From Aphrocallistes beatrix (Eukaryota; Porifera; Hexactinellida; Sceptrulophora; Aphrocallistidae): DNA of 64,000 nucleotides. Shown here piece after piece: positions 10,090 to 21,658 of the stretch (position 1 is the first letter of the stretch; the number at the start of each line of letters is the position of its first letter). The translations under genes and the position numbers were made by a program. The notes under the pieces are model-generated. The model saw only the letters and a list, made by a program, of their open reading frames with translations, was not told the origin of the DNA and did not search any database. Location of the stretch: the NCBI GenBank assembly GCA_963281255.1, contig OY725489.1, positions 6,324,523-6,388,522 on the forward strand, written 5' to 3'.

Positions 10090-10440
10090 AAGCTCGCTTC
10101 GCTTGCTTGCGCTGCGAGGCTGGCGAATACTGTGTCCGCCGGAGGCGCCCTTAGGGCGCCTGGGGTCACATTTATTAATTATAAAGGAGATAACATCTTT
10201 AAATATAAATACGTTTGTCCTACTGTTATAATCGATAACGCACAAAAATCATACAATTTGTCAATTTTAAAAATTTTGATGTGTAATGATGGCATTATGT
10301 GAGGTATATTAATATATACATTCTATTACCTAAAATGGCTGAGCTATGGTCGAAAAATTGGAATTTCTAAATTATTAAAAAAATCTAAAGAAAAAAGACT
10401 CACAGCCTTCTGTGCCTAGCAGCTTCAATCAATTCGTTAC
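10090..10440 (-). repeat. Family A repeat with internal deletion
   Basis: It begins with the GC-rich module (hairpins TGTCCGCCGGAGGCGCC and GGCGCCCTTAGGGCGCC) and ends with CTTCAATCAATTCGTTAC. The segment that holds the CRE-like boxes in other copies is mostly deleted. A (CA)n tract follows. Confidence 0.8.
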
Positions 10441-10471
10441 ACACACACACACACATATACATATATTTATA

Positions 10472-10710
10472 CAGTACCCAGACAAAAGTATTTGCACCAC
10501 TTCATCATCCCACGTTGATTTAATACTAAAATGGGTCTATTTATGCAGATTAAAACTCCGAAACGGCAAGTGATACAACTAATCGGGTTTCAGATTCGAA
10601 ATCTTCCATTCGAATTAGTTATTGTAGGATATTTCTAATCAATTATTAATTCCCAATGTTTTCAAATTATCAATCACTGCCACCTTGTGCCACATATGTC
10701 CCTTTTTATT
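10472..10710 (+). repeat. Dispersed repeat H with a Tc1-like end
   Basis: It starts with CAGTACCCAGACAAAAGTAT after TA, a typical Tc1-like terminal motif, and continues to CACATATGTCCCTTTT. The second copy (47615-49181) has the same sequence broken by two insertions, so this copy serves as the empty-site reference. A matching inverted right end is not seen here; an isolated one lies at 19316-19343. Confidence 0.7.
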
Positions 10711-11441
10711 AGTGCAGCTCCTATAGGGAGATGCCCTTATGGCATGGACGGAGTATCTCGTCCGTCCGTATGTATGTATGTATGTCCGTACGCGTGCTAC
10801 TGCGAAATCTAACAGTACGAATTTTACTAAATTTCGCATGTAGGATCTCTTTATGGTGTAGATGTGCACCGTCGACTTTTTTTAGCAAAATCTCATCACT
10901 TCCGGTTTTTATGAGTATCTATTCATATTTTAACACCTCTCACCGCAAAGCTTTGCTTAAAGATATAAGTAATTTCTCAACGACTAATGTAGGGTATTTC
11001 ACCACGGAGGGTACGATTTTCGCGTTTTGAAAGTAATAATATGAATATTTTACGAGTTTTTAACATATGTATATATACATATTTTCACACATTTTAAAAA
11101 AAGTTTTATTTTGAGCTAGAAGCGAGTTCTCAACGGCTAATATAGGATATTTGAAGTTGTAGATTCCAATTTTCGTACTTAGAAAGTGGTAATCTAAGTA
11201 TTTTATGAGTTCCTAACATATGTATATTTACATATTTTCACACATTTTTGAAAAAAATCTTATTTTGAGCTAAAAGGGAGCTCTCAACGGCTAATATAGG
11301 ATATTTGAATATGTAGATTCCAAATTTCACACTTAGAATGCCCTAAAATGAGTATTTCCCGACGTATTCCGATATTTACATTTCATATTCCTTCAAGTCA
11401 CTTCCTGGAGCTGCACTATCGGTCTGTCGACCGACATTTTT
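10711..11441 (+). mobile_element. Family B element (HINE-like), full length
   Basis: It begins AGTGCAGCTCC and ends GGAGCTGCACTA followed by a stem-loop TCGGTC-TGTC-GACCGA and ACATTTTT. Inside are three tandem units of ~153 bp marked by CTCAACG(A/G)CTAAT (10976, 11129, 11283). No coding capacity. Sub-terminal inverted repeats, ~150-bp internal repeats, a stem-loop beyond one of them and insertion in T-rich DNA match non-autonomous Helentrons such as DINE-1. The assignment is by layout, not by sequence comparison. Confidence 0.6.
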
Positions 11442-11477
11442 ACTATACATTATGTACTACCTCTCGTGTATATATAT

Positions 11478-12237
11478 CATATATTAAAATATTTTTTTTT
11501 GTTTTGTTTGCCCGATTTGATTGAAAAATTGGGAAGTCATAGAGATGTGAAAATTTGCATGTAGGTGTTAAATGATATGACTACGATTAACTTCTAAGAT
11601 CTAAGCGAAATTTTCACACATCTACACAAAATTGGAAACCATTTTTCACACCTTTTCTACAAAATAAATGACTACACTATCACAATATAAACCATTGTAC
11701 GACACTATAGATTGTCATTGTTATTAATACTGCAAGCCACAATTTATGTTTGATATCTTAAATGTATTATAGTGTATGGCAATAAAAAAGTTTGTGTGCA
11801 TATTTTCACACTTTTATATACATATTTTCACACCATTTGACGAATTTTGAAAAATATGCTAGAAACTAGCTTCCAACGGGTGACATGGGGTTTTAAGGGG
11901 TGTAGATTTCGAATATCATTTACATTTTCAGATCAATATGATGAATTATTTGTTTACTTTTGTTTGCATTAGATGTATAAACAAATTCCAAAAATAGGCT
12001 AGAGACTAGCTTCCAACGGTTGACATGGGGTATTAGTGCTGTAGATTTCGAATGCAAGTATTATTTCTTCGGATCCAAATGAGAAATTATTTGTTAACCT
12101 TTGTTACAATATTTATATAAAATAGAAAAATTTCCGAAATAGGTTAGTTTGAGTAACTTCAGGCACTCGCAGGGCGACTGTGTGGACACGCAGTGTCCGC
12201 AAGACGCGCAGCGCAAGCAAGCGAAGCGCGCTTGTTT
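11478..12237 (-). repeat. Family C repeat
   Basis: Reverse-oriented C copy. It starts from the AT-rich tail and GCCCGATTTGATTGAA, contains two units with AACGG(G/T)TGACATGGGGT, and ends in the shared module (GTCCGCAAGACGCGCAGCGC ... GCGCGCTTGT). Non-coding. Confidence 0.8.
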
Positions 12238-12239
12238 AT

Positions 12240-13039
12240 TAAAGTCATTAATAATTTTGCACGCAGTGCTGCGAAAAGCTACATTTGACATACCAGAATT
12301 ATAGAGAGGGAATATAAAATTGAGAATGCTAAATTGCACATTTCTGCATAATATTTTTCCAGATATGACTAAATATCGCTAAATATGACCAGAAATATAC
12401 GAAAATCTATAATATCTACTTTTAAAAAATTAGAAAAGGTTGAAATCCACTGATCTTTTTCAAATTTTGTCCGGCCGACGGCAAAATATGCTCAAGAGGC
12501 CTGAGCATATTTTTGAAAGGTTTCGCTAATTAGATTGCAGCACATTTTTAGTATGTTATTCTAGAGTTACTTGTGGGCAGAAAACAATTAGAATAATTAT
12601 ATAGCATTTTTTTCAAGGGGTCAAATCGAAAGTTGATTGGGCTAATAGACATTAATCAAGTTTTAATAGTAAGGATATCTGGTAGAAATAAACTCGTATA
12701 ATTATTTTTTTCACTCGCTCTGAATATCAAATAATAATAAAATAATTCGATCATATCAATTAGGGCTGGTATAATAAAAGTTTATTAATAGTGTTTGTCA
12801 TGTATTTTTGCTTCTAAATTTTCAGATGTTTGAAATGAAAACAATTTCTTGACCTCTCTTAATACCAGTGATATAAAACTTATTTAAGAGAGAAGAGCGA
12901 GTGACTAGGGGGAGGGGCTACCAAATGGAAATTTTCTGCTAGGAAGTACAACGTTCAGTGTGGTTCAAATTCTAACTTACTGTTATTTTGATTATTATTA
13001 TTAAACTCAAAAGGCTGCTGCTACGCAGTTAGAAGATCA
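12240..13039. other. Unassigned, with one hairpin
   Basis: A hairpin AAATATGCTCA-agaggcc-TGAGCATATTT lies at about 12485-12513. A copy of the recurrent 28-base motif lies at 12651-12678. Nothing else recognised. Confidence 0.5.
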
Positions 13040-13434
13040 CAGGGTTGCCGTAGGAATGGGAATCTGTGGGTATTCCCATATGGGATGGGAATGGGAATGA
13101 CTTTTAGCCTATGGATATTCCCACATGTGGGTTCTGTGGGTTTCTGTGGGATTTTCTGTTGGTTTTTGTGGGTTTCTGTGGGTTTACTTTTGGTATCTGC
13201 AGGCATCTGTCGAGATTCAGTGTGAAATCCTACTTAGGCCTATATAATATCATTGTAAACATAATCTTGTAGTCTATTATTTTGTGAGTTTTTCTGTGGG
13301 TTTCTGTGGGTTTTTCTGTGGGATTCTGTGGGTTTTTCTATGGGATTCTTTGGATTTTTGTGGGGATTCCCACAGAAATCCTGTGGGAATGGGATGGGGA
13401 TGGGTATTGAAATTCCATTCCCACGGCAACCCTG
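13040..13434. mobile_element. hAT-like MITE with internal TTTCTGTGGG repeats
   Basis: The ends are CAGGGTTGCCGTAGGAATGG and, inverted, CAGGGTTGCCGTGGGAATGG, nearly identical over 20 bases. The inside is made of short degenerate GTGGGTTTCT units in both halves. Flanking octamers do not match clearly, so the target duplication is unproven. Confidence 0.7.
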
Positions 13435-13499
13435 CCTAATTAGCAATAACCTTGTCCATTAATGCAATCAGGGTTTCAGAAACCCATTATATATATATT

Positions 13500-13558
13500 A
13501 AATATATAACTAGTCCGCTTCGCTGCGCGGCTTGTGGATACTTTGTGCCCGCAGAACT
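13500..13558 (-). repeat. Fragment of the A/C end module
   Basis: CCGCTTCGCTGCGCGGC and a decayed hairpin (TGTGGATACTTTGTGCCCGC) are preserved; the rest of the element is absent. Confidence 0.6.
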
Positions 13559-13559
13559 T

Positions 13560-14866
13560 TCCAGAATTGGCATGCTAGAATTTGTCTAATAGTTTAAAAG
13601 CGTGATTATATTTGAATTAATGAAATATTAAGGTGCTTAGACCGTTTTTCGTGGATTGATCTTAAATAAATGTGTAATCCTTTGATCGATCCACCTTCGT
13701 ACTTATGCACTTTTCAGGAATAACATTCAACTAATTTTCCACATAGGGAATGCTTAAAAGATTTCCAAATTGCTGCACCTTCAAAACTTTTTTCTCCCCA
13801 TCATATAAATATTTGTAAATTCGATATTTATGCCATACAAATCACTAATAATTGTTAGAAAGGTAATTTTAATTCGAACATATTATTTATTCTGTATATA
13901 CTATGTTATTCAAAGTGTATTATAGATATTGAAATAGTATTTCATCCAATAATGGGAAACCTGTAGATAATAGTACAAATCAATAGACAATACAACAAAG
14001 GTCTCTACATATGAGCAGGATTAAACATATTCGGGATCCCGGGATTGAGAAAACTAATCTCGGGATAAAATACACGGGGATCCAGGGATTAAAAAAACTA
14101 ATCCAGCCCTGCATAGTCATCCCCCCAAGGGGGTTAGCACCCCCTGAAAATATTTAATAGCATCTTGCTCCTCCTCTCCTGTGATATTCAGGGCTGAATC
14201 CAACCCTGCTTGATAGATATTTTCTCCGCCTCCGGCCAGATGTCATATCCCCTGGAATTTAGAGGGAACACTGACAGTAATACTTCATACCTATTAGTTT
14301 ATCACACACATTTTCTTTCAGAACAAAATTTTGAACAAAATAGTCAAATTCAGAAAACTGATTATACATTAGTGGTTCTCTGTACTGACTGAAATTCGTG
14401 CTAATGAGCTCAGAAATAAGAATGTCGATAAACCAATCCTGTTGTGACGTTATAATCTCATATTTCGCTTCAAAAAAACAATAGATCGTGCCAGCGTGTA
14501 ACATTACCCCTTTCTTTATACAAGTCTTCAACTTTCTATAATATCATGTTTTTCTATTAATAATGAACGAACAAACAAACACAACAAATATACTATTTCT
14601 GATAGTAAAGCTTTTTACTTTAGACTGACAATTGGTCTTATTTATGCGCGATTTGAACAAATGACAACTTTTCGTATGCAGCTCGCCCTTTAAATTCACG
14701 ATAAATTAGAGAGATCTATGATGCCATCATCCATAATGACCATATTTTACCAACGATATTGCAGAGAATTATATTTGTAATTTATGCATACATTTAATAG
14801 TGGCTGTGTCATTTCTATATACAAATGATTATGAGACAATTCACTTGATTACTGCGTTTAATAGAT
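13560..14866. other. Mostly unassigned; hAT-like fragment at 14022-14113
   Basis: The stretch 14022-14113 has GGATCCCGGGATT and ATCCAGCCCTG, resembling ends of the CCCGGG-rich hAT group seen complete at 48458-49045. Open frames of 60-90 codons on both strands show no motif. Confidence 0.4.
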
Positions 14867-16112
14867 TACAAGCGCGCTTCGCGACTGGGCATTGATTAAT
14901 TATAAGAGAGATGACATCTCTAAATATGTCTGTCTTACTCTTATAATCGATATCACTCGAAAAAACATCAAATTTCAATTTGATGAATAATGATGGCGTC
15001 ATAACAGAGTGATTAGTCATCATTTTTTGATGATAGTAGTATTATATGTGTAGAATATTAATATATACAAGCGCGCTTCGCTTGCTTGCACTGCGCGGCT
15101 TGTGGACACTGCGTGTCCGCGAGTCGGCCTGCGGGCGCCTGGAGTTACTCAATCTAAACTATCTTTGGATTTTTTTCCTTTATATAGTATATATATTGTA
15201 AACAAATGTCAACGGAAATTTTTCATATGGATCCGAAAATATGATATTCGAAATCTACACCCCTGAAACCCCCATGTCAACGGTTGGAAGCTAGTTTCTA
15301 GCCTATTTTGCAATTTGTTTACTTTATGTATCTATTGTAAACAAAAGTAAACAAATAATTTATCATATCGATCTGAAAATATGATATTCGAAATCTACAC
15401 CCCTAAAAACCCCATGTCAACGGTTGGAAGCTAGTTTCTAGCCTATTTTGCAATTTGTTTATTTATGTATCTATTGTAAACAAAAGTAAACAAATAATTT
15501 ATCATATCGATCTGAAAATATGAAATTCGAAATCTACACCCCTTAAAACCCCATGTCAACCGTTGGAAGCTAGTTTCTAGCATAATTTTCAAAATTCATT
15601 AAATCGTGTGAAAATATGTATATAAAGGTGTGAAAATATAGAAATAACCTTTTTAACTGCCATACACTATAATATATAAATGAGACATTCATAAAACTTA
15701 TTGCTTTGAAGTATTAATTACAATTACTGTCTACAATATTGTCGTATAATGATTTCTATTGTGAGAGTGAAGCCGTACATAGTATTGTATAGAAAAGGTG
15801 TGAAAAATTGTTTTCCATTTTTTTTGCAGAGGTGTGAAAATTTGGCTTAGATCTTAGAACTTAATCGTAGATTCATCATTTGACACCTACATGCCAATTT
15901 TCACATCTCTACGACTTGCCAATTCTTCAATCAATTCGGACAAACAAACAAACAAATAAAAAATCCTAGCATTTTAATATATAAGATACATAATCTATTA
16001 AATTTCAACCTTCTATCACCTAAAATGACTGAGTTATAACCGAAAAACTGAAATTTCTAATTTTTAAAAAATGTGACAATGATGTCATAGTTCCATGATG
16101 TGTTATTATGGA
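14867..16112 (-). repeat. Family A copy split by a family C insertion
   Basis: Segments 14867-15060 and 15986-16112 join into consecutive parts of A (the break falls at ...GAATATTAATATA / ATAATCTATTAAAT...). The C element between them was therefore inserted into an existing A. Confidence 0.8.
15062..15985 (+). repeat. Family C repeat, full length
   Basis: It starts ACAAGCGCGCTTCGCTTGCT with the GC-rich module and hairpins, then three tandem units of ~140 bp marked by CCCATGTCAAC (15276, 15416, 15555), a (GTGTGAAAATAT)-rich region, and the end CAATTCTTCAATCAATTCGG with an ACAAACAAAC tail. No coding capacity. It shares its first ~80 and last ~40 bases with family A. Confidence 0.85.
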
Positions 16113-16419
16113 ATTTCGGACGGGACTGTTCATTGGTGACCGTTCGACTGTAGTTGATATTTGGTTATAACCAAATATAATTATTTGGTATTCGGTTGAG
16201 AACCAAATAATTTAGTCACTAAATATATTTTTGTATTTGGTTGAAGCGGTTTATTAAACCTTGATATAGTACACAAACATTAATCGAGTTTTAATTAATA
16301 GTAAGGATGTATTTTATGTTGTTCATTTTTTATAGCCGCAAAGTTGCAAGAAGACTAAATAAGTAAGTATTTGCTTTTCTATCTAATAAATATATTATTT
16401 TACAATTTATACATAGAGT

Positions 16420-16776
16420 AAAAAATTTTGGAAATATGCAACAAGAGAATAGCTTTCAACGGTTGACCTAGGGCGTATTTAGCAGTGTAGATCTCAAATC
16501 ATAATTTGAAAATTTTGTAGTAAATATTTTACTTTTACAGTAGATATTGATTTATTGGATATAGTGATTATTTGGACAAAAATTCCCTGCCCTGGCATTA
16601 TCACTCCATTCAATATCTACTGTATGTTGAATGGTTGCATAAAATAAACAGATTCCCAAAATAGGAAATTTTGGAAATATGCAGGAGGCTACTAGCTTTC
16701 AACTGTTGGCCTAGGGTGTCCGTAAGACCGACTCTGCAAACACTAATGTTCGCTAGCCGCTCTTGTTATATTGAAT
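16420..16776 (-). repeat. Divergent family C relative
   Basis: Two units carry CTTTCAAC(G/T)GTTG(A/G)CCTAGGG, and the stretch ends in a decayed module (GTGTCCGTAAGACC ... GCTAGCCGCTCTTGTTA). Older than the other C copies judging by divergence. Confidence 0.55.
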
Positions 16777-17715
16777 AAAGATAGGATGAGAGATAACCAA
16801 TATAATTAAAACTATGGATAAAAATTGGTTGTTAAATAATCAATTGAGAATTAATTATTAATTGTATGGTATTTTATTTTCGTTATTTATTCTTAGATTC
16901 ATCACTAAATAAGATGAAGAATTAGGATTCGTACTTTTGACCTGATAGGGGGTGGGGGGGTGGGGGTTTTATTGAAGAGGTAAGTATTAGTATATGCTTC
17001 TGATAGTCCAGACGATTTTTTAAAATTTATTTTTCTACTCTAGAAACAATTATAAATATATATACTCTCTACTCACCTAATTTGCAGGGAATTGGGTTTA
17101 ATCTTCACGATGTCTCTAGCAGAATTCAGATTCAAATCCATAAGAAAATATGGTAGTTGTCCTTTTACAATATTTCAAGCATGGTCATTGATATATACAA
17201 CGGTTATAAGTATTGCACTACTAACAAATCACTTCTACCAAAATTATTAAACGCCTGACATAATAATTAATGAGAAGAATAAAACTAATGAAAACTTTTT
17301 GTAAAGGCAAACAAAATTGATTAATAATTGATTACAACACGAACAAAATTATTAAAAAGATTAACAACATTGATTAAAAATTTAAAATACTAACAAAATT
17401 AGGGAAAAGACTGATAAAATTAATATAAAGTCTAAAACAAATCTAAATCTAAAATGAGTTAAATATCTCACTAAATCAGTATATAAAAGCAGAATACTGA
17501 TAGTTGGTTGGCAATCGTTCATTTTCAACCTTGATAGATATATAGAGATCGAATTCTCGAACATTTTGAGTTTTGAATTGAGAGAATTATATCCTTGTTA
17601 CTTCTGCCTTCGAGTGCAATAAAATAATCCGATAATTAGAACAAACATATACTCGAAAAGTATCAATCGTATTTTAATTTTGTTGTCTTTCAGTGATTTT
17701 TAGTTTGCCGACTAT
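16777..17715. other. Unassigned AT-rich DNA
   Basis: A short G-tract (GGGGGTGGGGGGGTGGGGG, about 16950) stands out. No coding or element structure recognised. Confidence 0.4.
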
Positions 17716-17717
17716 AC

Positions 17718-17910
17718 TATATATATATAGTGGCCAACTTCTGAAATGGGTGCCTCCCAATATTTATTATATTTTTCCTCCATAACGGGTTTTTGGGAAT
17801 ACCATAAATGCCAAAAGATGAAATTTGGACAGAGAGTGTTGAATGTTTATCAGCAGACGAAGCTACTATACGATTTTTGATCCGGCACTTCGCGACACAT
17901 TGAGACACCT
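17718..17910 (+). repeat. Repeat F, copy 1
   Basis: About 190 bases match 45899-46085 at 65-75%: AGTGGCCAACTTCTGAAAT, CTCCATAACGGGTTTTTGGG, ACTATACGATTTTTGATCCG. Function unknown. Confidence 0.65.
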
Positions 17911-18119
17911 TTTAAATTCCAGACTCCATGAATATGCAACCCTATCATTTTTTGACTCATAAGGTATACAAAGACAATTTTAACACCTGCAGACACATAT
18001 TTTTTCAATGATGTATGATTTTTTTACAATCTAAATTTTGGCACTAATTATTCATTTCACACTATGTAATAGAATTAGGTTTCTATTGTTCTAGAACCAG
18101 TTACCAGAAGCTAGTGTGA

Positions 18120-18655
18120 GATCCGAACTTAATTTTAATAATTAAATATTATTTTTCACTGATTCGAATGCACAACGATTAAGAACTGGCAAGGCCTACT
18201 ATACATAAGGCCTCACAGTAGTGAACGGCCTGGGTCTCAAATACCCGGGTATTACTCGATTCATAAATTATATTGCTATTCAAAACCCAGGTATTTCAAG
18301 TCAAAGGAACCGGGTAATTGAAGCCAATTAACCAGATGTTATACGATAATACCGTTAAGATATAGAAGTTTTACGAATGGAACAATGCGTAAAACTACTG
18401 ACTAACAATATAGTACTTGTATAAAAATACCATTTGTTCAATTGATTTTTCTAATTTATTGTAGATTTGGAATTGGAATTTTACCAACAATAAAAATTTC
18501 ATTGTTGGTAAAATGACAACATATGTTGGTAAAAAATGACAGTCGAAAATCTGTTGGTAATTTTCATTCAATTTGTTTGTAAAATGCATGCTTTTCACAT
18601 GGGATAGATATAGTTTTTCAAATTTTCAGTATTGATAATCACATTGACTAATAAA
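18120..18655. other. Unassigned DNA with an inverted-repeat patch
   Basis: Around 18480-18540 the phrase TTTACCAACA(A/T) recurs in both orientations, forming a local imperfect palindrome. Nothing coding. Confidence 0.4.
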
Positions 18656-18659
18656 TAAG

Positions 18660-19200
18660 ATTAATTAAGCTATTGCTTTAGTAAGCAAGGGAATTTTGGT
18701 AACTAGATCCAAATATATGATTTGGAATCATTTTGAGAGAATGGCGAAATGTCCAATGTGAAAATACTCGCGGTAGAAGATGGTTGAATAAATAATGAAG
18801 TGCTTTAAAATCATTAACGACGCAGAATAGAGCTTGGGAATGTATTACCAGCATATGTAAATATGGTGTCAAAGTACCTATATCCGTTGTTAAAATTTGA
18901 TTAGTAATCATGTAATTACTCAATATGTTATATTTGTTGAAAATTTACTGATTTTCAGTGACATATCTTGATAGCCAATATACTACTTCCTATTAAGCGA
19001 TTATTCTACGTCTAAATTCAGTAGTTTACTAGTTATTTGGCAATTTATTATATTGGTCACATTTGGTAACATGTCGAATAACTCGTGAACTATTCAATTT
19101 AGACGTTGAAATTATATAACGCCTTAATAGGAAGTAGTCTATTAAATTGGATTACAAAAAATATAAATATAATACACAAATTGAAAAGTTACACTTTCAA
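18660..19200 (+). repeat. Family E repeat
   Basis: It shares blocks with 51836-52400 (inverted) and 56480-56640. Landmarks are GGGAATGTATTACCAGCATAT, ATACTACTTCCTATTAAGCG and the internal palindrome centred near 19060 whose arms contain CTACTTCCTATTAAG. Non-coding. Confidence 0.7.
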
Positions 19201-19315
19201 AAAATCACCCTGTAGAATGTGTAAATTACGAATTTGAGTATTTTCTACTATTTAAGGACATGTTGCTTTTTTAAAAGATAAATTTAAAATACTATTTATA
19301 TGGCAGTTTTCGTGG

Positions 19316-19343
19316 TGATCGAATACTTTTGTCCGGGTGCTAT
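19316..19343 (+). repeat. Isolated Tc1-like terminal repeat
   Basis: CGAATACTTTTGTCCGGGTGC followed by TATA is the inverse of the repeat H start (10472). It directly precedes the piggyBac remnant. Confidence 0.5.
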
Positions 19344-19344
19344 A

Positions 19345-20475
19345 TATTCTGATGACCCTAACCTATCTCGACCAATCATCAAATGCTCTAGCCTAGGGAT
19401 AGATTTAAAGTGATATTGCGCTTCTTAAGGTTTGATGATCCCACAAGAGTGGGAAGGACTTTACATGACAAATTAGTCCCGAAAAGATACGCATTCGATT
19501 GTATCAATTCTACATTGCTTAATACTAGTCGATGAGCATATGACTCGCTTTCGCGGTAGGTGCCCTATTAGACTGTATTTACAATCTAAGCCAGACAAAT
19601 ACGGAATAAAGGTCTCTATACTGACCGATTCCAAAACATTATTTGCATGCGTAATGGAAGCATACACTGGCAAATCAACCGTATCCAATAAACCAGAGGA
19701 TATTGCTATCCGTTTATGTTCACATCTATCACTTGAACATTTTTTTGTTGGCGATAATTATTTACCTCTTTGAATCTATCCAGTAAACTCTTTACCAATT
19801 GCAACAAATATTACATGGGAATGATGAGGAAAAATCGTAAAGAAATACCTGACCAAATGAAAGATATTAAAGGAGTCCCAATCTTATAATGTCGATATTT
19901 ATACACACATTGTGAACATACCAACACTTTACTATCCTTTGTAGCACAGAAGAAAATATTATACTTTTGTCAAACATTCACTTTCAAGAAGAAGTTCCAA
20001 AAATTAACAATCCTAAATCTAAACCATTAATGATTTTGGATTATAATACCCTCAAAAGTGGCGTCGAGATAAGAATAATCAAATGATGAAAGAATTCAAG
20101 CCATGTCGTTCCATACATAGATGGGCGACTGTTGTTTTTTTTATTTGCTTGGGGATGTAGCCCTCGCTTCTTGGATTTTGAAGGAGAGAAGACAGTTTCT
20201 CTACCTACTTGGTAGTTTCCTTGTACTCCCTTCTATTGTGTCAAGAGAATCGTCAGATTCTTTCAAATATTGTAATCAAGAATTAAATCTCTTATCCAAA
20301 CTCTTTTGCCGAATACTTCAACAGTGGTTGATGAACCAGCACAACCATGCATAAGCACTGTTATTCCAATAAAAAGAGGACGTTGTTACCTTTGAGATTG
20401 TGGCAAGGACACAAAACAACGATATGTATGTTCTAAATGCCTTAAGCGCGAAACTCAACAACTATTAGCAAGTCA
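19345..20475 (+). pseudogene. piggyBac transposase remnant
   Basis: Translating all three frames gives consecutive blocks typical of the piggyBac/PGBD transposase: FKVILRFLRFDDPTR, HDKLVP (19400-19480), DEHMTRFRGRCPIRLY, KPDKYGIKV and MEAYTGKST (19530-19680), a degraded CDNWFTS-like block and MRKNRKEIP (about 19830), a block near 20040 (MILDYNTLKSGV) before RWATVVFF, and a C-terminal Cys-rich tail RGRCYL...RYVCSKC (20370-20440). At least four frameshifts or stops break it. The family uses a DDD catalytic triad and TTAA targets; the third aspartate region (NTLKSGV versus the usual NxxKGGVDxxD) is damaged. No TTAA-flanked ends were found. The N-terminal ~100 residues are missing. Confidence 0.85.
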
Positions 20476-21250
20476 TGTGAAAATGACTAAATATTGGTTG
20501 GCATTCATTTTTAATGCAGCGATCATTTAGCCTTCCAATGATATACTAAGTATTTACTCGATATATTGTTTTATTTAGTTTTTTCATTTTATCGTTTTTC
20601 AATTTACTCACGTTCCATCCCTTTGATGATGAAATATGTGCAGTTCAATTATAGGAATACTGTCATAAAATCCTTGCATTTTATTGATCTACTGGTTGTA
20701 TGCAGGGTATTATACAGCCTTCCAGAGATACGCTCCTAATCTAAAATTTCTAAATTTTCATACGCCTAAATTGCTAAATAACATTGTAATATTGGGTAAA
20801 TTGGGTATTTTTCTGAATTTTGACGCTCCTAAACACTTTGCAGCTTGAAATCATACGCCTAAAGGAGCGTCTCGCGCTCCTAGATAATTCCTTGGTTGTA
20901 TGTCTTCTTCGCTTGCTCATCTCTTCACGATGAGACGAGCCATCGCAACATCTGCTTTCGCGGTTGTTGCTTGAATTATTTTGGCATTTTGTGGCTCAAT
21001 TTTTGCTGGTTTGCGGCAATAAATAATATAATTCTCACAAAATCTCTGCACTTCTTGCCTCGAAATGTATAATTGTGAAATAAGTGATCTTCGGGAATAC
21101 AAATAGGTTAAAATTACACAAATTCCGGAATAGGTGCGAATTTTGTTCAAGATATGAACTTGTCCGAGCCAGACCCAAAAGACCCCTGCATTCCGAATTT
21201 CAGCTCTGTGCTCTTACTTCAATTAATTCTCGTACTAAAACACACAGAAA
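20476..21250. other. Unassigned intergenic DNA
   Basis: A short repeated phrase (ATACGCCTAAA, CGCTCCTAA) with an inverted pair CTAAAGGAGCG/CGCGCTCCTAG lies at 20740-20890. No gene seen. Confidence 0.4.
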
Positions 21251-21658
21251 CAGTGGCGGTGCTAGGATTTTCTTTTGGGGAGGGCGGTCAAAGGGACTGC
21301 TAATAATCTATTAGCAAGTTTGCGCTTTATTGTATTTGACTATTAGACGCTAACTAGTAATAACTTTGTGCCCTATGTTAAACCACATAAACAACATCAC
21401 TATAAGTAATTTAGGAGTCCATGGATTTACTGGGCAATCACTATATATAACATTTATTTATTAACCGAAGCAATGCCGTCTCGTGTAAATGATGAAGAGA
21501 GAGCGCAGCGAACGAAAAAAATGTTTGGATATTCAGGGGAAATTTTAATGCGTCCAGGTATTTGAGTCTCAGAAGGTCGGCAGCTATATAAGTGTGCAAT
21601 AAAAACTTAGAGGCAAATTTATTTGAGGGGGCGTTCGCCCGCCCGCCCGCCGCCACTG
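21251..21658. mobile_element. hAT-like MITE, CAGTGGCGG ends
   Basis: The ends CAGTGGCGGTGCTAGG and, inverted, CAGTGGCGGCGGGCGG share CAGTGGCGG. Flanking octamers are CACAGAAA and CACAAAAA (7 of 8 identical). The 408-bp element has no recognisable coding region. Confidence 0.8.
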
